A program made the translations under genes and the position numbers. Below are positions 34,801 to 41,812 of a stretch of 64,000 bases of DNA, piece after piece. The stretch comes from CADEGL01 sp050180485 (GTDB taxonomy: Bacteria; Pseudomonadota; Alphaproteobacteria; CADEGL01): contig JBFXED010000007.1 of the NCBI GenBank assembly GCA_050180485.1, positions 1 through 64,000 on the forward strand, read 5' to 3'. Numbering within the stretch: position 1 is the stretch's first letter; every line of letters starts with the position of its first letter. The notes below the pieces were generated by a model, which made no database searches, was not told where the DNA came from, and was given only the letters and a program-made list of their open reading frames with translations.

Positions 34801-35840
34801 ACGCAACAATGACTGGGTTCAGCCGGGATGAATTCGTAGGTGCGCACGTCTTGCGCTGGGCGGACCGCAAGGCGCGGGACGGGCAAAGCCGGGCCATCCG
34901 GGAGGCTGTTCTTTCCGGCAAGACATGGCGTGGCGAACGGCAAGAACGCCGAAAAACCGGGGAGGCGTTCTGGTGCCGGGAAATGATCATGGGTGTCCGT
35001 GACGGCTCGGGGCATATCGCCGGCGTGGCGTCGATCTTCGAAGATGTGACCGAGCGGAAACAGGTTGAAGCTCAACTGGCCCAGGTATCCAAGCTCAGCA
35101 CGTTGGGCGAAATGGCCTCGGGCCTTACCCATGAACTCAATCAGCCGCTCAACATCATCCGCATGGCGGCGGACAGTTGCCTGATCCTGATGGAGGAGGA
35201 CAATTTCGACGCAACGCATGAATTCCAACAGCTTGAGATCATCAGCAGCCAGACCGAACGCATGGCCGAGATCATCAACCACATGCGCATCTTCAGCCGG
35301 AAGGACCGTGTCGAGGTCGAGCCGTTCGACCCTTCGAACAGCGCGCGCGCAGCCGTTCGGCTCGTGTCGGAGCAGTTGCGATTGTCGGAAATTGGACTTT
35401 CCACCAGCGTTCCGGCCGCGTGCCGGCCGGTCCTGGGCCACCCGTTACGGCTTGAGCAGGTGGTGATCAACCTGCTGAACAACGCCAAGGATGCCGTACT
35501 GGAGCAGCGCGGCCGAAGCGCCGGACAGGGCAAGATCGAACTCGAACTGGTCGACGATCGAAAAACGAATACGATCGATATCCGGGTTACCGATACCGGG
35601 GGCGGCATCGCCCCCGACGTGCTCGAACACATCTTCGAGCCGTTCTACACGACCAAGGATCCCGGCAAGGGAACGGGGCTCGGCCTCTCGATTGTCTATG
35701 CGATTGTCACGTCCATGGGCGGGTCGATCACGGCGGCAAACACCGGTAAGGGCGTGCGCTTTACCGTTTCGTTGCCTGTCGATCCGGGCTTTGGCTCCAA
35801 GCGCGCGCGTCGCGGAGCCAAACGGAACGGCAAGGCATGA
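31887..35840 (+). CDS. Multi-PAS sensor histidine kinase
   Basis: A 1317-residue kinase without membrane helices, so cytosolic. A receiver-like N domain (about 1-125) lacks the usual phospho-Asp context. Five tandem PAS repeats start near 132, 258, 389, 519 and 650; each opens with the pattern N-I/L-PG-V-x-R-x-x-H-DGR-x-YPF. A GAF domain follows (about 785-935), then a sixth, distinct PAS (about 945-1060), HisKA with phospho-His in LTHELNQPLNII (about 1084) and an HATPase with NLLNNAKDAV and DTGGGIAP/GTGLGLSIV. Its stop overlaps the next gene, a lone receiver, which is the likely partner. Ligand unknown. Confidence 0.92.
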   Translation: MSRLRILFVADEAAGLSLRHLLDARDQPASRCISDDSTLAQALADAEWDAVVVQSLAPRSIEAVLDALRDRQLAIPVIAAVRGIGEEAAADLMRAGVRDVVAMDNGPRLRAALERETRRTASQVDLADARQLLENIASHVPGDIYRRVLHTDGRVTYPFTSEGFIRRLGYGVADIEADAGLFAEMVHDEDREAYRTAYANSAQSLTPFDHRWRVRAKSGDYRWVHGIAGVRRLDNGDVVWDGITIDVTREMESENRLRNLAANIPGVIYQRINHADGRVSYPFVSSGVRDLFGYEPREIMDRPEIFSDTVLGESAGEYKRLVEESARKLTPYRWFGMEHTRDGREIWTQVIGRPTRLENGDIRWDSVLLDMSEQRKIESALRESERRLKSIANNIPGAVFRRVLHADGRMSYPYSSGYMEREFGIGAIDTLGKPRAFLDAVHPDDRPIWEEAVAVSARQMAPFDLTYRMRTPQGEIRWIQTLAGVRTLENGEVTWDGIALDVTRYQKTEQELRERTAQLESLASNIPGVIYQRIQHTDGHVTFPYISKGVKDIYGYTAEELMANPAPFRSAAMPEDQEWHDKGAELSAESMQPWVWEGRIRRKDGQIRWVHVHARPHRLPEGAVAWDGFVLDVTSRTLAEQAARETASQIESLAANLPGVVFRRIQHPDGRREYPFISPRVRELFGYSAQELMADPTPFQAVATEAEQREHDALGARSARTLEPWQMECRIRHRDGTLKWIHFWAQPHKREDGAVIWDGVTLDVTDHKLAEVELDALARQQSAVVALGQNALGGTLTNLFEAAVEAVAVTLSADLASLLELDTHHQTLRLIAARGWPEGAVGKNVFPNNESVPAGYALKTRRPVIVSNAATDVRFKLPPSLKAQGVVSGLSIAIGPPERPFGAISAYTRHQRDFSVQDADFLRAVANVIAAAVERERTEKDRRRLSSVVEQSPNAIVIADADGLVEYANQAHATMTGFSRDEFVGAHVLRWADRKARDGQSRAIREAVLSGKTWRGERQERRKTGEAFWCREMIMGVRDGSGHIAGVASIFEDVTERKQVEAQLAQVSKLSTLGEMASGLTHELNQPLNIIRMAADSCLILMEEDNFDATHEFQQLEIISSQTERMAEIINHMRIFSRKDRVEVEPFDPSNSARAAVRLVSEQLRLSEIGLSTSVPAACRPVLGHPLRLEQVVINLLNNAKDAVLEQRGRSAGQGKIELELVDDRKTNTIDIRVTDTGGGIAPDVLEHIFEPFYTTKDPGKGTGLGLSIVYAIVTSMGGSITAANTGKGVRFTVSLPVDPGFGSKRARRGAKRNGKA

Positions 35841-36202
35841 GTGCCCAGCTGCATATTCTGATTGTCGACGACGAACCGCTGGCCGCGACCGTGATCGGCG
35901 ATTTCCTGACCAGAAAAGGTCACCGAACGACGATCGCCCATAGCGGCCAGGAAGCCCTCAAATCTCACGCGCACGATCCCGCCGATCTGGTCATCACGGA
36001 TATCCGTATGCCGGGTGGCGACGGACACATGCTGGTCGCGCATCTTCGTCAGATCGACGCGAGATTGCCGATCATCGTGGTGACGGGGCAGATCGAACTG
36101 GGCATGGCGGGCTTCGATCAGGACCCGCCTGTCCTCAAGAAACCGGTCGATCTGCGGAAGCTTATGACGATGATCGGCCAGATGACCGTCCGCCGTGGCT
36201 GA
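35837..36202 (+). CDS. Single-domain response regulator
   Basis: A 121-residue receiver with no output domain. The acidic pair is in VDDEPLAA (about 11-12), the phospho-acceptor Asp in VITDIRMPGG (about 54), a Thr in VVTGQ and the Lys in LKKPVDL (about 101). It overlaps the kinase gene by ATGA, so it is almost certainly phosphorylated by it. Such proteins pass the signal to a partner by binding, or work as phosphate sinks. It converges on the protease gene with six bases between. Confidence 0.92.
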   Translation: MSAQLHILIVDDEPLAATVIGDFLTRKGHRTTIAHSGQEALKSHAHDPADLVITDIRMPGGDGHMLVAHLRQIDARLPIIVVTGQIELGMAGFDQDPPVLKKPVDLRKLMTMIGQMTVRRG

Positions 36203-36208
36203 GGCCGT

Positions 36209-36958
36209 TTATGAGCGGTAGATCCATGCCTTGCGGAAATCGGCCGCATATAGCGGCCTGAAGCGCAACGCGGCGCTGTCCCATGCGACGACGCGGTTCG
36301 TGCGCCCATCGAGCGCATAGGCGGTTCCGTCCAGTTCGACCACGGCCATCGCGTGGGCCTTGCCATCGGTCGTATCGATGCCGACCACCAGGCGGAGCTT
36401 ATCCGCCGCGACGCCCGCTTGTCTCAGCACCGCCAGCTTAGCGAGCGCATGGTCCTCGCAGTCGCCGCCGCCTGCGGCCAGCATCTCGACCGGCGTGGCC
36501 CAGTAATCGGACATGCCATAGACCTCTTGGTCCGTGCGATAGGGCACCGCGTTGATCAGGTCGTTCGCCGCCACCAGCTTGTCGAAGCCGGACTGCGCGG
36601 ACACCTGTTCGGCGATGCGGTTGATATCATCGCGGGCCTTCGCGGCGCGGTCGGCAGATATCGGCGCGCCCGAAACGCCGCCCAACTGCAGGTTCATGCG
36701 AGCAATGGCGGCATGCCATTTCGGAAACAGCTCGGCATCCACGGCGCGGAGGGCCGTTCTCGTGAACGGCGTGGGATAAGCGCGGGCCTTCGCTGCCGCA
36801 GGGCCGGGCACGGCATAAGCCAGTTGGATCGCCGCCTGCGAGTCCGCGGCGTCCGCCCCACGCATCATGGCGCCGATCATGGCGGCGGTCAGCAACGTGC
36901 AGATGGCAGTCGCGCGAAGCACGTTCAGGCGTCTGCGGGTGATTTGGAGGCGTCCCAT
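36209..36958 (-). CDS. Transglutaminase-like cysteine peptidase (BTLCP/LapG-like)
   Basis: A 249-residue exported protein with an N-terminal signal/anchor (helix about 14-36, ending ADAAD). The catalytic Cys is in GGGDCEDHALAKLAVLRQAG (about 168), His in AHAMAVVEL (about 203) and Asp in AYALDGRTN (about 218), the BTLCP triad. LapG cuts surface adhesins under control of the c-di-GMP sensor LapD. No lapD or large adhesin gene is in the window, so the target is unknown. It is divergent from the LuxR-type regulator at 37117. Confidence 0.86.
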   Translation of the reverse strand: MGRLQITRRRLNVLRATAICTLLTAAMIGAMMRGADAADSQAAIQLAYAVPGPAAAKARAYPTPFTRTALRAVDAELFPKWHAAIARMNLQLGGVSGAPISADRAAKARDDINRIAEQVSAQSGFDKLVAANDLINAVPYRTDQEVYGMSDYWATPVEMLAAGGGDCEDHALAKLAVLRQAGVAADKLRLVVGIDTTDGKAHAMAVVELDGTAYALDGRTNRVVAWDSAALRFRPLYAADFRKAWIYRS

Positions 36959-37050
36959 GGCCGTCCGTCGGAGTGAAGCCCACAGGTGTGACGATTATCC
37001 GTGGCTTCGGACGGCAAAACTCCCGCAAGGCATGGTCGTAAGGGGCGGGT

Positions 37051-37078
37051 GTACCTTGGTACGAGATGGACTTATACT
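37051..37078 (+). promoter_or_regulatory. Candidate operator/promoter upstream of LuxR-type regulator
   Basis: GTACCTTGGTAC (37051-37062) is a palindrome with 5-bp arms. TTATACT at 37072-37078 resembles a -10 box, about 40 bases before the start codon. The matching -35 region is poor. Confidence 0.3.
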
Positions 37079-37116
37079 TTTGCTTGAAACCGAAAAAGAG
37101 GCTGACTGTCAGGTCG

Positions 37117-37752
37117 ATGCGCGTTGTTCTTGCCGACGACCATGAATTGGTGCGGAGCGGTCTTCGTTTCCATCTGGAGCGTCTTGCGTCCGACGTCACG
37201 GTCGCGGAGGCCGCCACGCTGGAAGAGGCTTTGACAGCGGCCAAGATGGCCACCACCGATTTGATCATCCTCGACTTGGCCATGCCTGGCATGAATGGGA
37301 CCGCCGGGCTTGAGCAGATGCGCGCGCGCCATCCGAATGTTCCGGTGGTTGTTCTGTCCGGACGGACAGGACGCGAAGACATCATGGGCGCCCTCAACCG
37401 CGGTGCGAACGGCTACCTTCCGAAGACGCTGAGCGGCAAGGCGATGCTGGCCGCCTTGCGGTTGGTGCTTTCCGGCGAAACATATGTGCCGTCCATTTTC
37501 ATGGAAGAGCGCTCGCGCTCCGGCAGTCGCGCCGAGCCTGGCGCGACGCAGGGTCTGGATGCTCTGACCGACCGTGAGCGCGATGTGCTGGACTTCCTGT
37601 GCCAAGGCAAGTCGAACAAGGAAATCGCGCGCGACCTCGCGATCCGCGAGGTGACCGTCAAGGTCCATGTCGGCAACATCATGCGTAAATTGGGGGCTTC
37701 GAACCGCACCCAGGCGGTTCGGCTGGCGCTTGATTCGAAGGCCAAGGTTTAG
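37117..37752 (+). CDS. NarL/LuxR-type response regulator
   Basis: A 211-residue two-domain regulator. The receiver (about 1-120) has the acidic pair in ADDHELVRSG, phospho-Asp in LIILDLAMPGMNG (about 53), a Ser in VVLSGR and the Lys in GYLPKT. The C-terminal LuxR helix-turn-helix (about 145-210) reads LTDRERDVLDFLCQGKSNKE then IARDLAIREVTVKVHVGNI and MRKLGASNRTQAVR. The start at 37117 begins directly with the receiver; a 17-residue upstream extension is less likely. No histidine kinase is adjacent in the same operon; the PAS kinase at 31887 is a possible partner. Confidence 0.92.
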   Translation: MRVVLADDHELVRSGLRFHLERLASDVTVAEAATLEEALTAAKMATTDLIILDLAMPGMNGTAGLEQMRARHPNVPVVVLSGRTGREDIMGALNRGANGYLPKTLSGKAMLAALRLVLSGETYVPSIFMEERSRSGSRAEPGATQGLDALTDRERDVLDFLCQGKSNKEIARDLAIREVTVKVHVGNIMRKLGASNRTQAVRLALDSKAKV

Positions 37753-37881
37753 ATCGCCCCGGTTCGGGCCCTGGGCTTCCCCAAGGCGCCTCCCGTATAT
37801 CCCCAGCCTTTCTGGCCCTAGAATAGGGGCGGAAGCCTGCCGGAAGCCCGGCGCAAGCGTGGATTGCGGTAATCGGTCGGC

Positions 37882-39723
37882 ATGAGCCAAGGAATCGCCC
37901 TGCGCGGGGGCAAACGGCGCGCCCCGGATGACGATCTGGCCGATCGGCTGAAAAGCCTTGGCGAGATCGCGGGCGATGTCAGTTCGGAAGGCGATCTCGT
38001 GACCGTACTGGGCCGCATCGCGACCGCGGTTTGCCGTCATTCGTCGTGGACGTCCAGCGGCATCATGGCGATCGACCGGGATGAGGGCTACTCGGTCCTG
38101 ATCGCCAACTACGATCCCTATGCCAAGCCCAAGGTGGACTATGCGCGCCGCTGGCAACTCGACACCAGCCCGACGCTCGCCGTGATCGCCAAGAACCGTC
38201 CGCTGGTGATCGACGATGCGCCCAACGACGAACGTTATCCGGGCTATCGCGAGGACGCGCGCAGCCGAGGCTATGTCACGGCGGCCCTGTTCCCCTTGAA
38301 CGTCGAGGACGGAAACGGCCGTCCCATGGTGCTGTCGGTCCAATCGCGTCGGCGGATCCAGGTGGGCGACGACGATTTGGCCTTTCTCGAAGCTGTCACC
38401 AGCCTGGCGCGCCTCGCGGTCGAAAAAGGAAACCGGCTGCGCGCCGAGCAGGCCCAGGCGGACAAGCTTCGGAAGGCGCTCGGCGCGCATGCCCGCTTGA
38501 TGGACGTGGTGCTGCATGACAGCACGCTGCGTGGCGTGTCGGCCACGATCGAGACCTTGCTGCCTCACCCATTCATCGTCGTCGACGCGACCGCGGGGGT
38601 GGTCGTGTGCGGGCGTTCGCCGGTACCGGACCGTTTCCCCGAAGCTGCATGGCGCGATCTTCTGATGTCCAAGGCGGCGCGCCATCTCACCACCTTCGCC
38701 CGCACCTTCGAACCGTCGGATACCGAGCGTGCCATCGACCTGCGCGCCTGCGGCATCGACTTCGCGGGGGCCGCGAATGTCGCGCCGCTAACCGTGGACG
38801 GTGAACGGGTTGGCGCCTTCATCGTCTTTCCCGGCACGGATCCGCTGGACGATCTGGAATTGTTGATCGCCAACGCGGTCAAGTTCGCCCTGGCCGTGCA
38901 GATGATGCGCGGCCTGATCAGCTTCCGCGTCGAGACCCGGTCTTTGTCCGATTTGCTGGGGCAGTTGTTTCGAGGTGAGTGGAGTAACCGCGAAGATATG
39001 GTCGCCCGCGCCGGACAGTTCGACCTTCCGCTCGATCGTCCCACGCGCCTTCTGGTCGTCGCGGCCTCCGCCACGGGCGCCGCTGCGGACGATTCCCATT
39101 TCCTTCGTAATCTCACCCGCGCAGCGCGGATTATTCGCCCCGATGCGCGTGCCGCCGCAGATGGCGGCGATACCGTCGTCGTGGTGCCAGATTCGGATGC
39201 CGAGAACGACCGGGCATGGACACGCTTGGCGAGCCGGGTGGCCGAGGAGGCCCAGACGTTTTTCGACGGCGCCATCGTGGCCGCCAGCGGCGTTTGCTAT
39301 CGCCTGGAGGATTTCGGCGCCGCGCGCGAGGCATGCCGGCGCGCGATCAATCTGGCGCGGATGTTCGGCAAGCGCGGCTTGATCTCGGAATCCGAATTCG
39401 GCCCCTATGCGCTTTTGCTGTCCGCTATGGACCGCGAGGCCATGCGGCGCTTCGTGCAGGACAGGCTGGGGCCGGTCCTGGCCTATGACAGCCGCCACGG
39501 CGGGGACTTGGTCCCCACCTTGGAGGCGTTCCTGGCCAGCGGTTGCCGCTATCAGGCCTGCGCCGATGCCATGGCCATCCACGTCACGACCTTGCGCTAT
39601 CGCCTGTCGCGGGTGACCGAACTGTTCAACATCAGCCTCGAGGACCCGGACTCTCGCTTCGGCCTCGATTTGGCGCTGCGTCTGCGGCGCATGATGGAGC
39701 AGCCCCGTTCCAGACTTCCTTAG
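37882..39723 (+). CDS. PucR-type transcriptional regulator with GAF domain
   Basis: A 613-residue regulator. A GAF-like sensor occupies about 25-185 (TVLGRIATAVCRHSSWTSSG, VLSVQSRRRIQVGDDDLAFL), a second ligand or dimer region follows (about 205-400), then a GGDEF-like non-catalytic segment (about 400-520) and the C-terminal PucR helix-turn-helix LEAFLASGCRYQACADAMAI then HVTTLRYRLSRV (about 548-580). PucR/CdaR regulators control purine, sugar-diacid or aromatic catabolism in response to the pathway metabolite. The large palindrome just after it, upstream of the luciferase-like gene, is a likely binding site. Confidence 0.85.
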   Translation: MSQGIALRGGKRRAPDDDLADRLKSLGEIAGDVSSEGDLVTVLGRIATAVCRHSSWTSSGIMAIDRDEGYSVLIANYDPYAKPKVDYARRWQLDTSPTLAVIAKNRPLVIDDAPNDERYPGYREDARSRGYVTAALFPLNVEDGNGRPMVLSVQSRRRIQVGDDDLAFLEAVTSLARLAVEKGNRLRAEQAQADKLRKALGAHARLMDVVLHDSTLRGVSATIETLLPHPFIVVDATAGVVVCGRSPVPDRFPEAAWRDLLMSKAARHLTTFARTFEPSDTERAIDLRACGIDFAGAANVAPLTVDGERVGAFIVFPGTDPLDDLELLIANAVKFALAVQMMRGLISFRVETRSLSDLLGQLFRGEWSNREDMVARAGQFDLPLDRPTRLLVVAASATGAAADDSHFLRNLTRAARIIRPDARAAADGGDTVVVVPDSDAENDRAWTRLASRVAEEAQTFFDGAIVAASGVCYRLEDFGAAREACRRAINLARMFGKRGLISESEFGPYALLLSAMDREAMRRFVQDRLGPVLAYDSRHGGDLVPTLEAFLASGCRYQACADAMAIHVTTLRYRLSRVTELFNISLEDPDSRFGLDLALRLRRMMEQPRSRLP

Positions 39724-39733
39724 CCGTTCCTAA

Positions 39734-39756
39734 GGTTCCTACGAATCGTAGGAACC
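39734..39756. promoter_or_regulatory. 23-bp palindrome, candidate operator of the luciferase-like gene
   Basis: The arms GGTTCCTACGA (39734-39744) and TCGTAGGAACC (39746-39756) are perfect inverted repeats around a single central A. An extra half-site-like GTTCCTAA lies at 39726-39733. It is 10 bases past the PucR stop and about 140 bases before the luciferase-like ATG; there is no T run, so an operator is more likely than a terminator. Confidence 0.7.
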
Positions 39757-39898
39757 GAGCCTCCGGGTTTCCCCGGTTCGCTTCATAGGTCTTGCCTACC
39801 CTCCTTGCTACAGAAAATGTCGCAGGGTGCGCGTTCGCGCGTCCGCGACGATCCCTTATGACGCATTTTCAATGCGCGAGGGACAGGGAGGCGAAGCG

Positions 39899-40963
39899 AT
39901 GCAGTTCGGATTGGTGATTGACCTGACCCGGCAGACTCCCGACCAGCGGATGGAGCAGGTCAACGAGGAGGTTCTCGAGTTGGTGCAGATGGCCGAGGCT
40001 GGCGGTTTCCACTCCGCCTATGCGGCCGAGCATCACACGATCGAGTTCATCGTCGGGCCGAATCCGTTCCAGGTCCTTGTCTATTGGGGCTCGCATACGA
40101 AGACCATCCGGCTGGGGACGGCCGTGGCGGTGGCGCCCTATTGGCATCCGATCCGCTTGGCGGGCGAGGCCGCGCTGGCCGACGTCCTGACGGGCGGCCG
40201 CCTCGAGTTCGGCATCGGCCGCGGCGCCTATCAGCACGAGTTCGACCGCATGGCCGGCGGCATCATCCAGCAGAAGGGCGGCGCTTATATGCGCGAGATG
40301 CTGCCCGCGATCTTCAAGCTTTGGCAGGGCGACTACGCCCATGATGGCGATTTGTGGAAGTGGCCGAAGGCCACCTCGGTGCCCAAGCCCTTGCAGAACC
40401 CCTTGCCGACCTGGGTGGCGGCGCGCGATCCGGACACCTTCGACTTCGCGATCAAGAACGGCTGCGACATCATGTCGACGCCTTTGTCGAAGCCCTTCGC
40501 CGAGTGCGAAGTGCTGGCCGCCAAGTTACAGAAATCGATCGCCGACAATCCGGGCTATCGCCGGCCCCGCTGGTCCATTCTGCGCCGGGCCTGCGTCTAT
40601 GACGCGCCAGACGGATGGAAGGTGCCGGTCGAGTGCTCGATCCGCTATGGCCGCGGTTTCGAGAACCTCTTCCGCCAGTTAGGCGACGTGCACAACGGCT
40701 TCCCCGAGCTCATCAACTTCGAGGATGCGCAGGACAAGGCGATCTATCACCCCGACGCGGTGCGGACCAGCATGGTCTTTGGCACGCCGCCGGAGGTCGT
40801 TTCGCATCTCCGGAAATACGAAGCCATCGGCTGCGATATTTTCCTTTTCGGTATGAGCTATGGTCTGCCCCACGATGTGGCCAAACGCTCGTTGCGCCTG
40901 TTCATCGACGAGGTCATGCCGCATTTTGCCGAAAAAGCCGCGAAAGGCGTCGCGGCCCAATAG
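39899..40963 (+). CDS. Luciferase-like (LLM class) flavin-dependent monooxygenase
   Basis: A 354-residue FMN-dependent oxidoreductase of the bacterial luciferase fold: MQFGLVIDLTRQ, AEHHTIEF near 43-50, VAVAPYWHPIRLAGEAALAD near 80-99 and GRLEFGIGRGAYQHEFDRM near 103-121 are family hallmarks. A separate flavin reductase supplies reduced FMN in such systems and is not seen nearby. Possible substrates are alkanes, alkanesulfonates, nitrilotriacetate or ketones. GGGAGGCG sets the ATG at 39899; an upstream 24-residue frame is rejected. It is probably controlled by the PucR regulator through the palindrome upstream. A hairpin terminator follows. Confidence 0.9.
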   Translation: MQFGLVIDLTRQTPDQRMEQVNEEVLELVQMAEAGGFHSAYAAEHHTIEFIVGPNPFQVLVYWGSHTKTIRLGTAVAVAPYWHPIRLAGEAALADVLTGGRLEFGIGRGAYQHEFDRMAGGIIQQKGGAYMREMLPAIFKLWQGDYAHDGDLWKWPKATSVPKPLQNPLPTWVAARDPDTFDFAIKNGCDIMSTPLSKPFAECEVLAAKLQKSIADNPGYRRPRWSILRRACVYDAPDGWKVPVECSIRYGRGFENLFRQLGDVHNGFPELINFEDAQDKAIYHPDAVRTSMVFGTPPEVVSHLRKYEAIGCDIFLFGMSYGLPHDVAKRSLRLFIDEVMPHFAEKAAKGVAAQ

Positions 40964-40966
40964 CAT

Positions 40967-41008
40967 CGCCCCCGGGAGGCCTAGGAATCCCGGGGCGGCG
41001 TTCATTTT
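40967..41008 (+). terminator. Terminator after the luciferase-like gene
   Basis: CGCCCCCGGGA (40967-40977) pairs with TCCCGGGGCG (40988-40997) around a ten-base loop, with one bulged C. A T-rich segment follows (TTCATTTT, 41001-41008). Confidence 0.6.
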
Positions 41009-41125
41009 GGTTGCCGGACCTATGCTTCGATCATAGCATCGGGCCGTTAGCCATTCGCCGCCGGCCGTTCGAGGCTCAGCGAAGATGGCTGGCGCAAGAA
41101 CTGCGTCCAGACGTCTCGAAGTTTC

Positions 41126-41812
41126 ATGACATTCGATTTATCGCATCTTGGATTGCGCCTGAGCGGCACTTCGGCGCGGTGGCGGCACATGGTTGCCGCG
41201 GCGCGCGTGGCCGCGCTGACGTTTCTTCTGTCCCTGTCGCCGCTTATGCAGGCCGAGGTGCGGGCGCAGGATACGGCGACGCCCAAGGCCACCATCGATA
41301 ACTTCTATGCCACGCTTCTCGGCGTGATGAAGCAGGCCAAGACCCTCGGCTACCAGGGGCGCTATTCCAAGCTCGAGCCGGTGGTCGACAAGACGTTCAA
41401 CTTGAACGACATGGGCCGCCTGGCCATCGGTCCCCAGTGGGCCAAGCTTTCGCCCGACGAGCAGGCACGTCTTCTCGATGTCTTCCGGCGTTTTACGGTT
41501 GCCAGCTATGCGGCGCAGTTCAACGGCTACGGTGGTGAACGGTTCGAGGTCGGCAATGAAGTGCCGATGCAGCAGGGCAATCTGATCGTCGAAAGCAAGC
41601 TGATCCAGGGCAACGGCTCGCCGGTCAGCATGAACTACTTGATGCGGAGATACGGCGACCGCTGGCAGATCATCGATGTCTTCATCGACGGCACATTGAG
41701 CGAAGTGTCGCGCCGGCGTTCCGAGTTCACCTCGATCATCGCCCGCGGTGGTATCGAAAGCCTGATCAAGGTTCTCGAGCAGAAAATCCAGGTTTTGCAG
41801 AAATCCGCTTAA
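41126..41812 (+). CDS. hpnM: HpnM-like periplasmic protein (MlaC/Ttg2D family)
   Basis: A 228-residue exported protein of the MlaC fold. A signal sequence covers about 22-48 (VAAARVAALTFLLSLSPLMQ, cleavage after VRAQ). The mature part has YATLLGVMKQAKTLGYQGRY, DLNDMGRLAIGPQWAKLSP-type wording, FTVASYAAQFNGYGGERFEV and DRWQIIDVFIDGTLSEV. HpnM/MlaC carry lipids through the periplasm; the convergent hpnN gene next to it supports a hopanoid role. ATG 41189, just before the signal core, is an alternative start. The genes face each other with a four-base overlap at 41809-41812. Confidence 0.85.
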   Translation: MTFDLSHLGLRLSGTSARWRHMVAAARVAALTFLLSLSPLMQAEVRAQDTATPKATIDNFYATLLGVMKQAKTLGYQGRYSKLEPVVDKTFNLNDMGRLAIGPQWAKLSPDEQARLLDVFRRFTVASYAAQFNGYGGERFEVGNEVPMQQGNLIVESKLIQGNGSPVSMNYLMRRYGDRWQIIDVFIDGTLSEVSRRRSEFTSIIARGGIESLIKVLEQKIQVLQKSA

